64,000 bases of DNA from an uncultured Prevotellaceae bacterium (GTDB lineage: Bacteria > Bacteroidota > Bacteroidia > Bacteroidales > Bacteroidaceae), in assembly GCA_900315455.1 (NCBI GenBank), contig OMZE01000024.1, positions 1-64,000 of the forward strand, in the 5' to 3' direction. This document shows positions 1-8,627 of the stretch, one piece after another. The translations under genes were made by a program, and so were the position numbers. Below the pieces are notes generated by a model, which was not told the DNA's origin, did not search any database, and worked only from the letters and a program-made list of their open reading frames with translations. Numbering within the stretch: position 1 is the stretch's first letter; every line of letters starts with the position of its first letter.

Positions 1-1
1 C

Positions 2-187
2 GATGGTGACACCGACCTCGACCTCTACATCTACGACGAGAACGGCAACCTCATCGACTCCGACACCGACAGCACCGACGAGTGCCTCTGCACCTTCACA
101 CCGAGGTGGACAGGACAGTTCAAGATCAAAATCAAGAACCGCGGCAATGTCTACAACGAGTACCAAATCACTACCAGCGCATGGTAA
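2..187 (+). CDS. C-terminal end of a secreted protein with a pre-peptidase C-terminal-like domain (5' part outside window)
   Basis: The open frame enters from the left edge and stops at TAA 185-187, giving 61 residues. It reads DGDTDLDLYIYDENGNLIDS, then a Trp-Thr-Gly-Gln-Phe strand and a final Asn-rich turn. This matches the end of pre-peptidase C-terminal (PPC-type) beta-sandwich domains, which have a D-x-D-L-x-L-x-I-Y-D strand followed by W-x-G-x-(F/Y). Such domains sit at the end of secreted enzymes or surface proteins and usually assist secretion or binding. The catalytic part is outside the window, so the full protein cannot be named. A terminator follows about 130 bp downstream. Confidence 0.6.
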   Translation, partial: DGDTDLDLYIYDENGNLIDSDTDSTDECLCTFTPRWTGQFKIKIKNRGNVYNEYQITTSAW

Positions 188-319
188 GAGATGATGACAA
201 ACACAAAAAAGCCGAATCTCACGAAAGAACTACAAATATTGACAGAATAATATCATGAAACAAATATATGGTTAGTTGAAATCTGTTGAGAATAGTAAAA
301 ATGATTATGGACAGAAATG

Positions 320-346
320 GAGACGCCAGGCGTGGCGTCTCTTTTT
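320..346 (+). terminator. Rho-independent terminator after the truncated first gene
   Basis: A perfect 9-bp stem (GAGACGCCA / TGGCGTCTC) with a GGCG loop is followed by five T residues. It probably ends the transcript of the gene entering from the left edge. Confidence 0.7.
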
Positions 347-427
347 CATGACTACGAAGAAATCTGATATTTCCGACATTTTTTCATCTTTTTCCCTGAA
401 GATGCATCAGTTTTGATTTTATTTGAT

Positions 428-435
428 TATTTTTG
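428..435 (+). promoter_or_regulatory. Putative -7 box for the TIR gene
   Basis: TATTTTTG matches the Bacteroidetes -7 consensus TAnnTTTG. No good TTTG lies 19-20 nt upstream, so this is only a partial match. It is 26 nt before the short ORF at 461 and about 190 nt before the TIR start at 625. Confidence 0.35.
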
Positions 436-460
436 TAAAATCAAACACAATTCATGCACC

Positions 461-556
461 ATGAAAAAAGCAGTGCTCACCATCATTGTCTTCGCCACCG
501 CCATCATCGGCCAGAGAATTCCATTTGGGACGACTCGGAGGACGAGAAATTGCTGA
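461..556 (+). pseudogene. Signal-peptide-only ORF, probable remnant of a secreted-protein gene
   Basis: ATG at 461 starts MKKAVLTIIVFATAIIGQ, a convincing Sec signal peptide. The frame then continues into a low-complexity Arg-rich stretch and stops at 554-556 after 31 residues. The +2 frame of the following DNA reads through an acidic stretch (WDDSEDEKLLMKDETRDGEN) straight into the TIR gene. A secreted protein that lost its body by deletion or frameshift fits best. A short leader peptide translated ahead of the TIR gene is the alternative. No match can be named. Confidence 0.3.
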
Positions 557-624
557 TGAAGGACGAAACAAGAGACGGTGAGAATGTGACAGGAGGTCCC
601 ATAGAAATAATAAAAAACAACGAT

Positions 625-1782
625 ATGGAAACAGCATCTGCAAAACGGAATTTTGTGTTCATCTCTTACAACCACAAGGATGTGAAATGGGCACAGTGGC
701 TACAGAAAAAACTGGAGTGGTATCGCCTGCCGACGGAAATCCACAACGAGTTTTCCGACTCACGCTATATCCGTCCGGTGTTCCGCGACAGAGACACCCT
801 CACCTCGGGCGTGCTCAACGATGAACTGCGCAACCACCTGGAGGCCTCACAGTATCTCGTGGTGCTCTGCTCGCCCAACTCCGCGAAGTCGGAATGGGTG
901 AGCGATGAAATCAAGGCGTTCATTGAGATGGGACGCCTCGACAAAATCGTTCCCTTCATCGTCGACGGCAATCCACAAGATTACAGCCATGCCGACATCT
1001 CCCAACCCCTGATGGGCGAATGCTTCCCCCGTGCCCTGCGCGAATGGAACACCAATAATCCTGACAAAAACCTGCTGGGCATCGCCGTGACCGACGATGG
1101 GAAGACCGACCGCCAGAAAGCATTCATCCGTCTGGTCGCCCACCTACTCGGTGTGGAGTTCGACACGCTGTGGCAGCGCCACAAACGCTATATCCGTCGT
1201 ATGATTACCATGCTCTCCATCCTCGCCGTGGTGGCACTGGCACTGGTCTACTGGTTCATGATTCCCGTGAAGGTGAGCGTCACCATCAAAGACGACAAGA
1301 GCCAGTTGCCTGAAATGGAGCACGGCATCCTCAACGTGAACGGCAGCGAATACCCACTGACGAATCCCGACACAACCATCAACATCGGAGCACTTCCCGG
1401 ATACAACAGGCTGAGGAAAATCCCGATGAGTTTCCACGCCGACAGGTTCTATATTGACGAGAAAGAGATGCTGCCGGTAAGCGCGGGCATCACCCAGCAC
1501 ATCACGCTGCAACTGCACCGCGACAGCACGTTTGCCGTCTTCGCCGGAGCAGTGTACGACGGGGCATACGACAACTACGCCACGCACCCCTTGGTGGGCG
1601 CGAAGGTGACGGTGGGGAAATATGAGACCACTACCGATGACAGCGGACATTTCCGCATCGATATCCCCCTCGCCGACCAGCAGGAGGTGAAACCGATACG
1701 CATCGAGATGCAAGGCTACAAGCCGTATGAACGCGAGGATGAGAGTCCGAACAAGGAACTGAGTTACTTGATGTTCCATTAA
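625..1782 (+). CDS. TIR-domain protein with one membrane helix and a carboxypeptidase-regulatory-like periplasmic domain
   Basis: With ATG 625 the product is 385 residues. An in-frame ATG at 454 exists, but the extra 57 residues look like out-of-frame read-through of a signal-peptide remnant. Residues about 7-145 form a TIR_2 fold: FVFISYNHKD opens the first strand, RPVFRDRDTL follows, and YLVVLCSPNSAKSEWVSDEI is the central region with the SEWV Glu expected for NADase-type TIR domains. A basic stretch and one helix (MLSILAVVALALVYWFMI, about 190-215) place TIR in the cytoplasm. The outside part ends in a carboxypeptidase-regulatory-like beta domain (GAVYDGAYDNYATHPLVGAKVTV) with the usual TTDDSGHF motif. 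Proteins of this layout are widespread in Bacteroidales; sensing or defence roles are suspected but unproven. Confidence 0.85.
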   Translation: METASAKRNFVFISYNHKDVKWAQWLQKKLEWYRLPTEIHNEFSDSRYIRPVFRDRDTLTSGVLNDELRNHLEASQYLVVLCSPNSAKSEWVSDEIKAFIEMGRLDKIVPFIVDGNPQDYSHADISQPLMGECFPRALREWNTNNPDKNLLGIAVTDDGKTDRQKAFIRLVAHLLGVEFDTLWQRHKRYIRRMITMLSILAVVALALVYWFMIPVKVSVTIKDDKSQLPEMEHGILNVNGSEYPLTNPDTTINIGALPGYNRLRKIPMSFHADRFYIDEKEMLPVSAGITQHITLQLHRDSTFAVFAGAVYDGAYDNYATHPLVGAKVTVGKYETTTDDSGHFRIDIPLADQQEVKPIRIEMQGYKPYEREDESPNKELSYLMFH

Positions 1783-1784
1783 TT

Positions 1785-1812
1785 ATTGAAAATTGAAAAT
1801 TGAAAATTGAAA
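1785..1812 (+). repeat. Heptamer array (ATTGAAA)4
   Basis: Four exact 7-bp units lie between the TIR stop and the lipoprotein start. The same heptamer recurs near 38.6, 40.9, 41.0, 43.5, 50.8 and 52.9 kb. Confidence 0.85.
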
Positions 1813-1818
1813 ATTATC

Positions 1819-2799
1819 ATGATGAAAAAATTGTTGATGGGCTGTCTTGTCATGGCCTTCTGCGCCATCGGTTGCGCAAAAACAGAACAGAAATCGGGAA
1901 ATGAAACAACCGAACAAAGTGCTGCCGGTAATGTGGCGGCAGACGAGGGTGTAATGGAAGGTTCTGACGTGCCTCCCGTCTTCACATTATGCGTGAAGGG
2001 GCTACCTCTCTTCGCCCCCTTCAACGAGGGTGACATCCTCAACGAGGGTAAGGCACTGAGAGAGACACCTGCCAAATACACCAAACTCATTATCGGCGAA
2101 AGCGTCTTCGACGTCAGTTACAAAGAGGAGAAAAACAAGCAATTGGAGCATGACGACAGTTACATGAACCAGTATGTGTATAAGACGAAAGACGAGATGA
2201 AAGGACAACTCTATACCTATGCCGATGCAAAAGCCCTGGAAAAGTATATGCAAACCCGCGGCGATACGAGTGCCGAGGGTGAGTTATACCCCATGGAGTA
2301 CACCTACGGCATCCTGGTGTCTGCCGACTACCTGAAAGACCGCTCCGTGATGAAATCCTTCGCCACGACGACAGAAGACCCCACCGAACCACAGTTCAGC
2401 ACGAGTGTCATCGCGAAAGTGGAGAAAATGGTGGGCGCAAAAGTGGAGAGCAACCGCATCGCCCAAGTCATCGGCAATGATGAGTACAACTTCGGCGTGA
2501 TGAAGACAAAACCCAACGACGAATTTGCTCTGGCAGTTTGGGTGCTGGCAAAAGGCGACGAGGTGTGCATCCACACCGACACCTGCATGGTGGAAGGCGG
2601 AGAGGTGATGTGGTCGAACTACGACCCCGAGGAATACATGGAACCCGGTATTCTCGCTGTAGTGAAAGGGAAAAACGGTCTCGACATCTACTGCTCCCAT
2701 GCCTCCACCGACGAAACGGTGAACTATATGCTCATGCGACAGGAAGGAACGAGAATGAGGAAATACGACATGGGCGGATTCTACCAGATGTATGAGTAG
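1819..2799 (+). CDS. Hypothetical lipoprotein
   Basis: The product is 326 residues from ATG 1819; the next codon is also ATG, and an upstream TTG at 1807 lies in the heptamer repeat and is unlikely. It begins MMKKLLMGCLVMAFCAIGCA, a lipoprotein signal with a Cys after AIG. The mature part is acidic and mixed alpha/beta, with a central SVIAKVEKMVGAKVESNRIA segment and a C-terminal VKGKNGLDIYCSHASTDETV segment. I recognise no family. It lies 36 nt after the TIR gene on the same strand and may share its transcript. A distant resemblance in style (lipobox, acidic Thr/Glu-rich start) to the lipoprotein at 20.9-21.7 kb may be compositional only. Confidence 0.75.
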   Translation: MMKKLLMGCLVMAFCAIGCAKTEQKSGNETTEQSAAGNVAADEGVMEGSDVPPVFTLCVKGLPLFAPFNEGDILNEGKALRETPAKYTKLIIGESVFDVSYKEEKNKQLEHDDSYMNQYVYKTKDEMKGQLYTYADAKALEKYMQTRGDTSAEGELYPMEYTYGILVSADYLKDRSVMKSFATTTEDPTEPQFSTSVIAKVEKMVGAKVESNRIAQVIGNDEYNFGVMKTKPNDEFALAVWVLAKGDEVCIHTDTCMVEGGEVMWSNYDPEEYMEPGILAVVKGKNGLDIYCSHASTDETVNYMLMRQEGTRMRKYDMGGFYQMYE

Positions 2800-2893
2800 T
2801 TTTCAAGGGCTGTTAATGAGTTATTACTCTTAAATCCTCTTAAGGAAAGTAAAATCTTTATTCAATAGGCTTTTTATTCGTGGATTTTTTCAC

Positions 2894-2901
2894 TACCTTT
2901 G
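2894..2901 (+). promoter_or_regulatory. -7 box immediately before the RNA methyltransferase gene
   Basis: TACCTTTG is an exact TAnnTTTG match and ends only 5 nt before the ATG at 2907. The region about 20 nt upstream is T-rich (CTTTTTATT) and gives only a weak -33 match. Transcription from here would give an mRNA with almost no leader. Confidence 0.65.
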
Positions 2902-2906
2902 TCCCC

Positions 2907-3677
2907 ATGATTGGCAAAGGGCGGATAAAGAGCGTGCGGCAACTGGAACTGAAGAAGTTTCGGCGACAGACGGGACTGTTCGTGGCCGAGGGTCCGAAAG
3001 TGGTGGGCGACCTCCTCGAGGTGATGACCCCGCAGACGGTCATCGGCACCACGGATTGGATAGAGAGCCACCGTCTCCCTGCCAATGTGGAGACTGTCAT
3101 CGTAGACGAGGATGAACTGCGCCGCGTGAGTTTCCTGCAACATCCCCAACAGGTGCTGGGCATCTTCCGGCAACCTATCGTGGAGGAGCGCATGGAGGAG
3201 TCGGCAGCACGTATCGCCAACCACCTCTGTCTTGCCCTCGACGGTGTGCAGGACCCAGGCAACATGGGCACCATCATCCGCATCGCCGACTGGTTCGGCA
3301 TCGACACCATCTACTGCAGTGCCTCTACTGCCGATGCCTATAGCCCGAAGGTGGTGCAGAGCACGATGGGCAGCATCGCCCGTGTGCGGGTGGTGACGAC
3401 AGACCTCGTGGCATTGGCGCGACAGTTGCCTGCCGACGTGCCCGTCTATGGCACGGTGCTCGACGGCGACAACATCTACTCCGCCAACCTTTCCGACCGC
3501 GGACTGCTGGTGATGGGCAACGAGGGCAACGGCATCACGCCAGAGATGCGCACACTGCTCACCCACCGCCTCCTCATCCCCAACTACCCGGAAGACCGCC
3601 CCACCGCCGACAGCCTGAACGTGGCCATCGCCACCGCCATCGCCTGTGCGGAGTTCAGGAGAGGGCTACGGGATTAG
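2907..3677 (+). CDS. SpoU/TrmH-family RNA 2'-O-methyltransferase
   Basis: The product is 256 residues from ATG 2907, close to the family norm. A GTG at 2880 would start inside the promoter and is rejected. The N-terminal 90 residues form the substrate-binding domain (KKFRRQTGLFVAEGPKVVGD, the usual F-x-x-E-G start). The C-terminal SPOUT domain carries motif 1 (DGVQDPGNMGTIIRIADWFG, with Asn and Arg), motif 2 (LLVMGNEGNGI) and motif 3 (DSLNVAIATAIACAEFRR), which make the trefoil-knot SAM site. Such enzymes methylate ribose in tRNA or rRNA; which nucleotide cannot be told from sequence. It has its own promoter. Confidence 0.9.
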   Translation: MIGKGRIKSVRQLELKKFRRQTGLFVAEGPKVVGDLLEVMTPQTVIGTTDWIESHRLPANVETVIVDEDELRRVSFLQHPQQVLGIFRQPIVEERMEESAARIANHLCLALDGVQDPGNMGTIIRIADWFGIDTIYCSASTADAYSPKVVQSTMGSIARVRVVTTDLVALARQLPADVPVYGTVLDGDNIYSANLSDRGLLVMGNEGNGITPEMRTLLTHRLLIPNYPEDRPTADSLNVAIATAIACAEFRRGLRD

Positions 3678-3833
3678 GCCAATTGAATAGTGAAAAATGA
3701 CGCTTCGCAGCGAATGTCGACTGTGCCTCAGCAAACAAAAAAAACGGATTTTGTCTGCCTTCGGCATGCACGACATTTGAAAATTGAAGATGGAGAATTA
3801 TTGCGGGCTATCATGCCCGAAAAATAATAGAAT

Positions 3834-4772
3834 ATGGAAAAAGAAATGTTGTACAAGAGCCGCAGTTTCTCGTCGTGCATCCTGGCTGCCTACCAGTTGA
3901 TGAGCAAGAACCTGCGCAACATCCTCAAGGCCACTTGGCTGCCAGTGCTGATTTACGTATTCATCCTGGCCTCCTTCCTCCTCATCAACCTCCCCAACGA
4001 AGAGGTGGTGGCAATGGGTATCGCCCATTTTGCCCTTTATATCGGGGTGCTGGCATCCTGTCTGCTGGGACTCATCGTCACAGGCATCTGGGCGTTGTCG
4101 CGCCTGATGAGCATCCTCAATGAGGACCCCCGACGATGGAACTTCATGCGTGCGGTGTGGCTCACACTCAACAGCATCGTCATCACCCTTGTCATCACTG
4201 CCGTGGTAGTAGCAGTGGCGAAATTGGCAGGCGGATATCTGGCACCCTACATGCAGAACCATTTCTGGCTGTTTCTCTGCATGGCATTCTTCATCGTGCT
4301 GCTGGCTGTCGTGCTGCTCCTGCCCCTTAACTATGTGTTTATGAAATACCTCAACGAGCGCGACATGCGTTTCTGGCACGACTTCCTGCCAAGTTACCGC
4401 ATCGGCCTGCGCCGCACGAGTTTCATATTCATCACCCTGTTCATCACCGGCCTTATCGTGTTGATCCTGGCAACCATCGTGATGCTCCCCTACCTCACCC
4501 TGACCTCTGCCTACTACACCTCGCTGATGGGACACATCCTGGGCGATGCCTCCGACCTCCCCGGCTATTTCCCCGTGCTCTACTTCATCACCACGGCAGT
4601 GGTCTATTTCCTGCTGTGGTATGTGACGGCATTCATCATCGTCGTGATATTCTTCATGTATGGCTCGATAGAGAAACGCCGCGAGGAACAACGTGCCATA
4701 CGCCTGGAGGAGCAACAGGCACCAATCCCAGAAAGCGAGTTGAACGACATACCCCCCATCAGCCTACAATAG
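3834..4772 (+). CDS. Polytopic inner-membrane protein of unknown function
   Basis: The product is 312 residues with about six hydrophobic helices (for example [77 protein letters not shown]). It ends in a charged tail rich in Glu and Arg ([20 protein letters not shown]). The N-terminus ([20 protein letters not shown]) resembles the amphipathic lead-in of DUF975-like or glycerophosphoryl-diester-phosphodiesterase-associated membrane domains, but that resemblance is weak. The stop is 2 nt before hisB's ATG, so the two are almost certainly co-transcribed. The preceding 150-bp spacer holds a degenerate heptamer repeat and a small GC hairpin (3804-3819). Confidence 0.8.
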   Translation: MEKEMLYKSRSFSSCILAAYQLMSKNLRNILKATWLPVLIYVFILASFLLINLPNEEVVAMGIAHFALYIGVLASCLLGLIVTGIWALSRLMSILNEDPRRWNFMRAVWLTLNSIVITLVITAVVVAVAKLAGGYLAPYMQNHFWLFLCMAFFIVLLAVVLLLPLNYVFMKYLNERDMRFWHDFLPSYRIGLRRTSFIFITLFITGLIVLILATIVMLPYLTLTSAYYTSLMGHILGDASDLPGYFPVLYFITTAVVYFLLWYVTAFIIVVIFFMYGSIEKRREEQRAIRLEEQQAPIPESELNDIPPISLQ

Positions 4773-4774
4773 AC

Positions 4775-5848
4775 ATGAGACAACGCATCTTATTCATCGA
4801 CCGCGACGGCACCATCATCGAAGAGCCTGCCGACGAGCAAATCGACGCTTTCGAGAAACTACGCTTCACGGAAGGCGTGTTCCGCAACCTGTCTTTCATC
4901 CGCCAGCACACCGACTTCAAACTGGTGATGGTGAGCAATCAGGACGGACTGGGCACACCGTCGTTTCCAGAAGACACGTTCTGGCCCGTGCACAATTTCA
5001 TCCTGCAGACACTCCACGGCGAAGGCATCGACTTCGACGCCATCCATATCGACCGCCATTTTCCCGAGGACAACCACCCCAACCGCAAACCCGGCACCGG
5101 CATGTTGGGCGAATATTTCGACAACGAGGCCTACGACCTGGCAGGCAGTTATGTCATCGGCGACCGCGAGGTCGACCGCCAGTTGGCTACCAACCTCGGC
5201 TGCAAGGCGTTGATTCTTGGCGACGAGGGCATGACATGGAGCCGCATCGCCGAACTGCTCTTCGCCGGAGAACGCCATGCCGAGGTGCGCCGCACCACGA
5301 AGGAGACCGATATCGAGGTGGCCCTGACACTCGACGGCAACGGCCGTTGTGACATCTCCACCGGACTGGGGTTCTTCGACCATATGCTCGAGCAGATAGG
5401 GAAACACGGACAGACCGACCTGACCATCCACGTGCGCGGCGACCTGCATGTGGATGAGCACCACACGATGGAGGACACCGCCCTCGCCCTTGGCGAATGC
5501 CTGCGGAAAGCACTTGGCGAGAAGCGCGGCATCGAGCGCTATGGCTACTGCCTGCCGATGGACGACTGCCTGGCGAGCGTGGCCCTCGACTTCGGCGGCC
5601 GGCCGTGGCTGGTATGGGATGCGGAGTTCCACCGCGAGCGTATCGGCGACGTGCCCACCGAGATGTTCCTGCACTTCTTCAAAAGTCTGAGCGATGCTGC
5701 CCAGATGAACTTGAACATCAAAGCAGAGGGCACCAACGAGCACCACAAGATAGAGGGCATCTTCAAGGCTTTCGCCCGCGCGCTGAAGATGGCGGTAGCA
5801 CGAAACATCTACCACTACGACCTGCCCTCCACCAAAGGCACACTATAA
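4775..5848 (+). CDS. hisB: Bifunctional histidinol-phosphatase / imidazoleglycerol-phosphate dehydratase
   Basis: The product is 357 residues, the size of enterobacterial HisB. The N-terminal HAD phosphatase half (1 to about 165) starts [15 protein letters not shown] with the DxDGT nucleophile motif, then VSNQDGLGT and later [13 protein letters not shown]. It removes phosphate from histidinol phosphate. The C-terminal dehydratase half has [18 protein letters not shown] and [15 protein letters not shown], the metal-binding His/Glu repeats, and [16 protein letters not shown]. It dehydrates imidazoleglycerol phosphate. ATG 4775 is chosen because it follows the previous stop by 2 nt and begins directly at the HAD strand. 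In many Bacteroidales hisB closes a hisGDCB operon; here it sits upstream and apart. Confidence 0.96.
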   Translation: MRQRILFIDRDGTIIEEPADEQIDAFEKLRFTEGVFRNLSFIRQHTDFKLVMVSNQDGLGTPSFPEDTFWPVHNFILQTLHGEGIDFDAIHIDRHFPEDNHPNRKPGTGMLGEYFDNEAYDLAGSYVIGDREVDRQLATNLGCKALILGDEGMTWSRIAELLFAGERHAEVRRTTKETDIEVALTLDGNGRCDISTGLGFFDHMLEQIGKHGQTDLTIHVRGDLHVDEHHTMEDTALALGECLRKALGEKRGIERYGYCLPMDDCLASVALDFGGRPWLVWDAEFHRERIGDVPTEMFLHFFKSLSDAAQMNLNIKAEGTNEHHKIEGIFKAFARALKMAVARNIYHYDLPSTKGTL

Positions 5849-5897
5849 AGACCATAAAAGACTATAAAGTCCCTTATATAAAAAAGATAGAAAAAGA

Positions 5898-6362
5898 ATG
5901 GGAAAACTGATTATCAATTCTTACGACGAGTTCGCCGCCCATTTGGGCGAAGACCTGGGATGCTCCGACTGGCTGCTCATCGACCAGAAACGTATTAACC
6001 TCTTTGCCGATGCCACACTCGACCACCAGTGGATTCACGTTGACACAGAACGTGCCAAGGTGGAGAGTCCCTACAAGAGCACCATAGCACACGGCTATCT
6101 CACCCTGTCGGTACTTCCCTACCTCTGGGACCAAGTGATAGAGGTGAACAATATCAAAATGCTGGTAAACTATGGCATGGACAAGATGCGCTTCGGCATC
6201 CCCGTGGTCACCGGAAGTCGTGTGCGGTTGGTGACCAAACTCCACAACATACAGAACCTCCGTGGTATCTGCAAGACGGAAATAGCATTCAAGATTGAGA
6301 TAGAAGGACAGCGCAAGCCCGCCCTCGAAGGCATCGCTTCTTTCTTATACTATTTTCAATAA
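5898..6362 (+). CDS. MaoC-family (R)-specific enoyl-CoA hydratase-like protein
   Basis: The product is 154 residues, typical of single hot-dog MaoC domains. The hydratase signature is visible as INLFADATLDHQWIHVD (catalytic Asp and His) followed by ESPYKSTIAHGYLTLSVLP, with the conserved HG(Y/F)LTLS turn. The family hydrates (R)-3-hydroxyacyl-CoA/enoyl-CoA pairs in fatty-acid metabolism. No neighbour points to a specific substrate. It lies 49 nt after hisB on the same strand and may ride on that transcript. Its stop is only 2 bp from the end of the convergent transglycosylase gene. Confidence 0.88.
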   Translation: MGKLIINSYDEFAAHLGEDLGCSDWLLIDQKRINLFADATLDHQWIHVDTERAKVESPYKSTIAHGYLTLSVLPYLWDQVIEVNNIKMLVNYGMDKMRFGIPVVTGSRVRLVTKLHNIQNLRGICKTEIAFKIEIEGQRKPALEGIASFLYYFQ

Positions 6363-6364
6363 TC

Positions 6365-7600
6365 CTACTCTATCTCGTACTTGTTGTCGTGTGAGGCACG
6401 CTTGGGGGTGGTACTCACCCCTGCATACTCACCGGCTTCAAGCACGCCGGGAGGAGTGGTGTTCTCAAACTCTTCGGCCATGATATACCTGGTGCTGCCA
6501 GTATATTCCTCATAACGCTTGCTCACCAGTTCCACATAGTCGTGGGTCTCAGTGCCACGCATATAACCGCACTTCACCACCGGGTCGCGGTAGTATTGTG
6601 GCTGGCTGAGTTTGAGGATAAACTCCGACACTTGTTCCCAACTGTATTTGTTGCCCTTGTATTTCTCGGTGAGGGCCATGGCATCGCGCACATGCCCGAT
6701 GCCGCCATTGTAGCACGCCATGAGAAAACACATCCGCTCATTGGGGTCGGGCACGTCTCTGAGAAGCATGGTGAGTTCGTTGATCATCTTCGCCGACGTA
6801 GCCACATTTTTCTCCGGGTCAAAGATGCTGTCGATGGGCAGGCCAACAGCCTGGGCCACCTTCGGCATAATCTGCATCAAGCCGCAGGCTCCCGCCCAGG
6901 AAACGGCATTGGGGTCGAAACACGACTCCTGATAACTGATGGCTGCCAGGAGCCTCCAGTCGAGATTGGCAGTCTCGGCATATTTCTTGAAGAGGTGATC
7001 CCATTCCGAGATAATGCCTTTATCCTTGTCGAGGAAAGAGGCGTAGACATGTCGCTCACCACCAAAGCCAGAGAGGTATTTCTCCTGCATCTCCTGCATC
7101 TTCGCAATCATCTCGGGCTTGAACCAGGCGTTGATGCTGTCGGCCAACTCCCTGTTGTAGTACATCACCGCCCAACTCGACTCGTTGACCTCGGGTCCGC
7201 AGAAGATGAGGCTGTCGGCAGCCGACACATTCTTGCTGAGGGGAGCGATAATGAGGTCGCCCATACCCTCGCGCAGGTTCTTCACCATTTCCAGGGTGTC
7301 GAGACACTGCACCACCTCCACCCCCACGCCGAGATAATGGGCCAGTTGGGTGGCCACGAGGTACTGCACACCCAGTTCCGCCCCGTGTGCCGTGGTGAAA
7401 TAGGTGTCTTCTCCCGAAACCGTGATGACCCGGATGGCACCACTCTCAAGTATCTCGGATAGCGCATACTGTGCCGTGGTGTCGATTTTCAGGGTATCTT
7501 CTATCGCGGTGCCCCAGGGAGTCGTCGCTTTTTGCTCTGGCTTCTTGTCATGACAAGCCACAAGAAGCAAAACTGCAAAAAAATAGTATAATCCTCGCAC
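6365..7600 (-). CDS. MltF-like membrane-bound lytic transglycosylase lipoprotein
   Basis: The product is 411 residues from a GTG start. No in-frame ATG lies nearby, and GTG gives a good lipoprotein signal (MRGLYYFFAVLLLVAC). Residues about 50-240 form a periplasmic solute-binding-type module (GAIRVITVSGEDTYFTTAHG, then LVATQLAHYLGVGVEVV). Residues about 260-380 form the SLT catalytic domain, with AAISYQESCFDPNAVSWAGA (catalytic Glu in YQES) and CGLMQIMPKVAQAVGLP, plus the later CYNGGIGHV motif. This pairing is that of MltF, which cleaves the MurNAc-GlcNAc bond of peptidoglycan and makes 1,6-anhydro ends. It is transcribed divergently from hisG. Confidence 0.9.
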   Translation of the reverse strand: MRGLYYFFAVLLLVACHDKKPEQKATTPWGTAIEDTLKIDTTAQYALSEILESGAIRVITVSGEDTYFTTAHGAELGVQYLVATQLAHYLGVGVEVVQCLDTLEMVKNLREGMGDLIIAPLSKNVSAADSLIFCGPEVNESSWAVMYYNRELADSINAWFKPEMIAKMQEMQEKYLSGFGGERHVYASFLDKDKGIISEWDHLFKKYAETANLDWRLLAAISYQESCFDPNAVSWAGACGLMQIMPKVAQAVGLPIDSIFDPEKNVATSAKMINELTMLLRDVPDPNERMCFLMACYNGGIGHVRDAMALTEKYKGNKYSWEQVSEFILKLSQPQYYRDPVVKCGYMRGTETHDYVELVSKRYEEYTGSTRYIMAEEFENTTPPGVLEAGEYAGVSTTPKRASHDNKYEIE

Positions 7601-7630
7601 TCTGCTATTTGTAAAAATCGAAATTGGCTA

Positions 7631-7638
7631 CAAAAGTA
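7631..7638 (-). promoter_or_regulatory. Putative -7 box for the transglycosylase gene
   Basis: The minus strand reads TACTTTTG (TAnnTTTG) about 31 nt before the GTG start. No clear -33 element is seen. Confidence 0.4.
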
Positions 7639-7646
7639 ACACTTTT

Positions 7647-7678
7647 CTTGGACAATTGCATGAAAATCCATAATTTTG
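7647..7678 (+). promoter_or_regulatory. Promoter of the hisGDC operon
   Basis: CTTG (7647-7650), 20 nt and TAATTTTG (7671-7678) fit the Bacteroidetes -33/-7 promoter with one mismatch. The leader to the hisG ATG is about 40 nt. It has no run of His codons and no attenuator hairpin. Confidence 0.65.
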
Positions 7679-7722
7679 CAAACAAATTAAGAGATTTTTA
7701 AGAATAGTTACACCATATATCC

Positions 7723-8574
7723 ATGTTAAGAATAGCCGTTCAGTCGAAAGGTCGTCTTTACGAAGACACCCTTCACTTACTCAATGAAGCAGATATTAAA
7801 ATCAGTTCAAGCAGGCGCACCCTTCTGGTGCAATCCACCAATTTCCCCATCGAAGTGCTCTATCTACGCGACGACGACATTCCACAGAGTGTGGCGAGTG
7901 GCGTTGCCGACATCGGCGTGGTAGGCGAGAACGAGTTCGAGGAGCGTGGCGAAGAAGCCGACATCGTGAGCCGGCTGGGATTCAGCCGCTGCCGCCTGTC
8001 GCTGGCCATCCCGAGCAAGGAAGCCTACACGGGCCTGGAGTGGTTTGAAGGCAAGAAGGTGGCTACCTCCTACCCCAACATCCTCCGTCGGTTCATGGAA
8101 GAGAAAGGCATCAACATCGAAATACATGTCATCACCGGCAGTGTGGAGATTTCACCGGGCATCGGTCTTGCCGACGGCATTTTCGACATCGTGAGCAGTG
8201 GCTCCACGCTGGTAAGCAACAACCTTCGCGAAGTGGAGGTAGTGATGCAGAGCGAGGCACTGCTGATAGGCAACAAGCACCTCGACGAAGTGAAACGTGC
8301 CACCCTCGACGAACTGCTCTTCCGCATCGGCGCCGTGCGACAGGCAGAAGACAAGAAATATGTCAGGATGAACGTGCCCCGTGAGCGTCTGGAAGAGATT
8401 ATCGCTGTCTTGCCGGGTCTGAAGAGTCCCACCATCATACCACTGGCCGACGAGGAGTGGTGCTCCGTGCATACCGTGCTCGAGGAGCGCCGTTTCTGGG
8501 AAATCATTGGCCGACTGAAGGAACTGGGTGCCCAGGGCATCCTGGTAACCCCCATCGAGAAGATGATACTGTAG
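7723..8574 (+). CDS. hisG: ATP phosphoribosyltransferase (long form)
   Basis: The product is 283 residues, the length of the long, hexameric HisG that carries its own C-terminal regulatory ACT-like domain and needs no HisZ. It begins LRIAVQSKGRLYEDTLHLL and contains the PRPP-loop region GSVEISPGIGLADGIFDIVS and the C-terminal LVTPIEKMIL. It joins ATP and PRPP in the first step of histidine synthesis and is normally feedback-inhibited by histidine. It opens the hisGDC operon; hisD starts 53 nt downstream. Confidence 0.97.
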   Translation: MLRIAVQSKGRLYEDTLHLLNEADIKISSSRRTLLVQSTNFPIEVLYLRDDDIPQSVASGVADIGVVGENEFEERGEEADIVSRLGFSRCRLSLAIPSKEAYTGLEWFEGKKVATSYPNILRRFMEEKGINIEIHVITGSVEISPGIGLADGIFDIVSSGSTLVSNNLREVEVVMQSEALLIGNKHLDEVKRATLDELLFRIGAVRQAEDKKYVRMNVPRERLEEIIAVLPGLKSPTIIPLADEEWCSVHTVLEERRFWEIIGRLKELGAQGILVTPIEKMIL

Positions 8575-8627
8575 AGGAAGCCCAGGCATCCTTATTCACC
8601 TTCCCCCATTCAAGCACATTCACCATC

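Noticed and set aside
454-624. N-terminal extension of the TIR protein from ATG 454
   Set aside because: The extra residues are His-rich read-through of a signal-peptide-coding frame and do not belong to the TIR fold.
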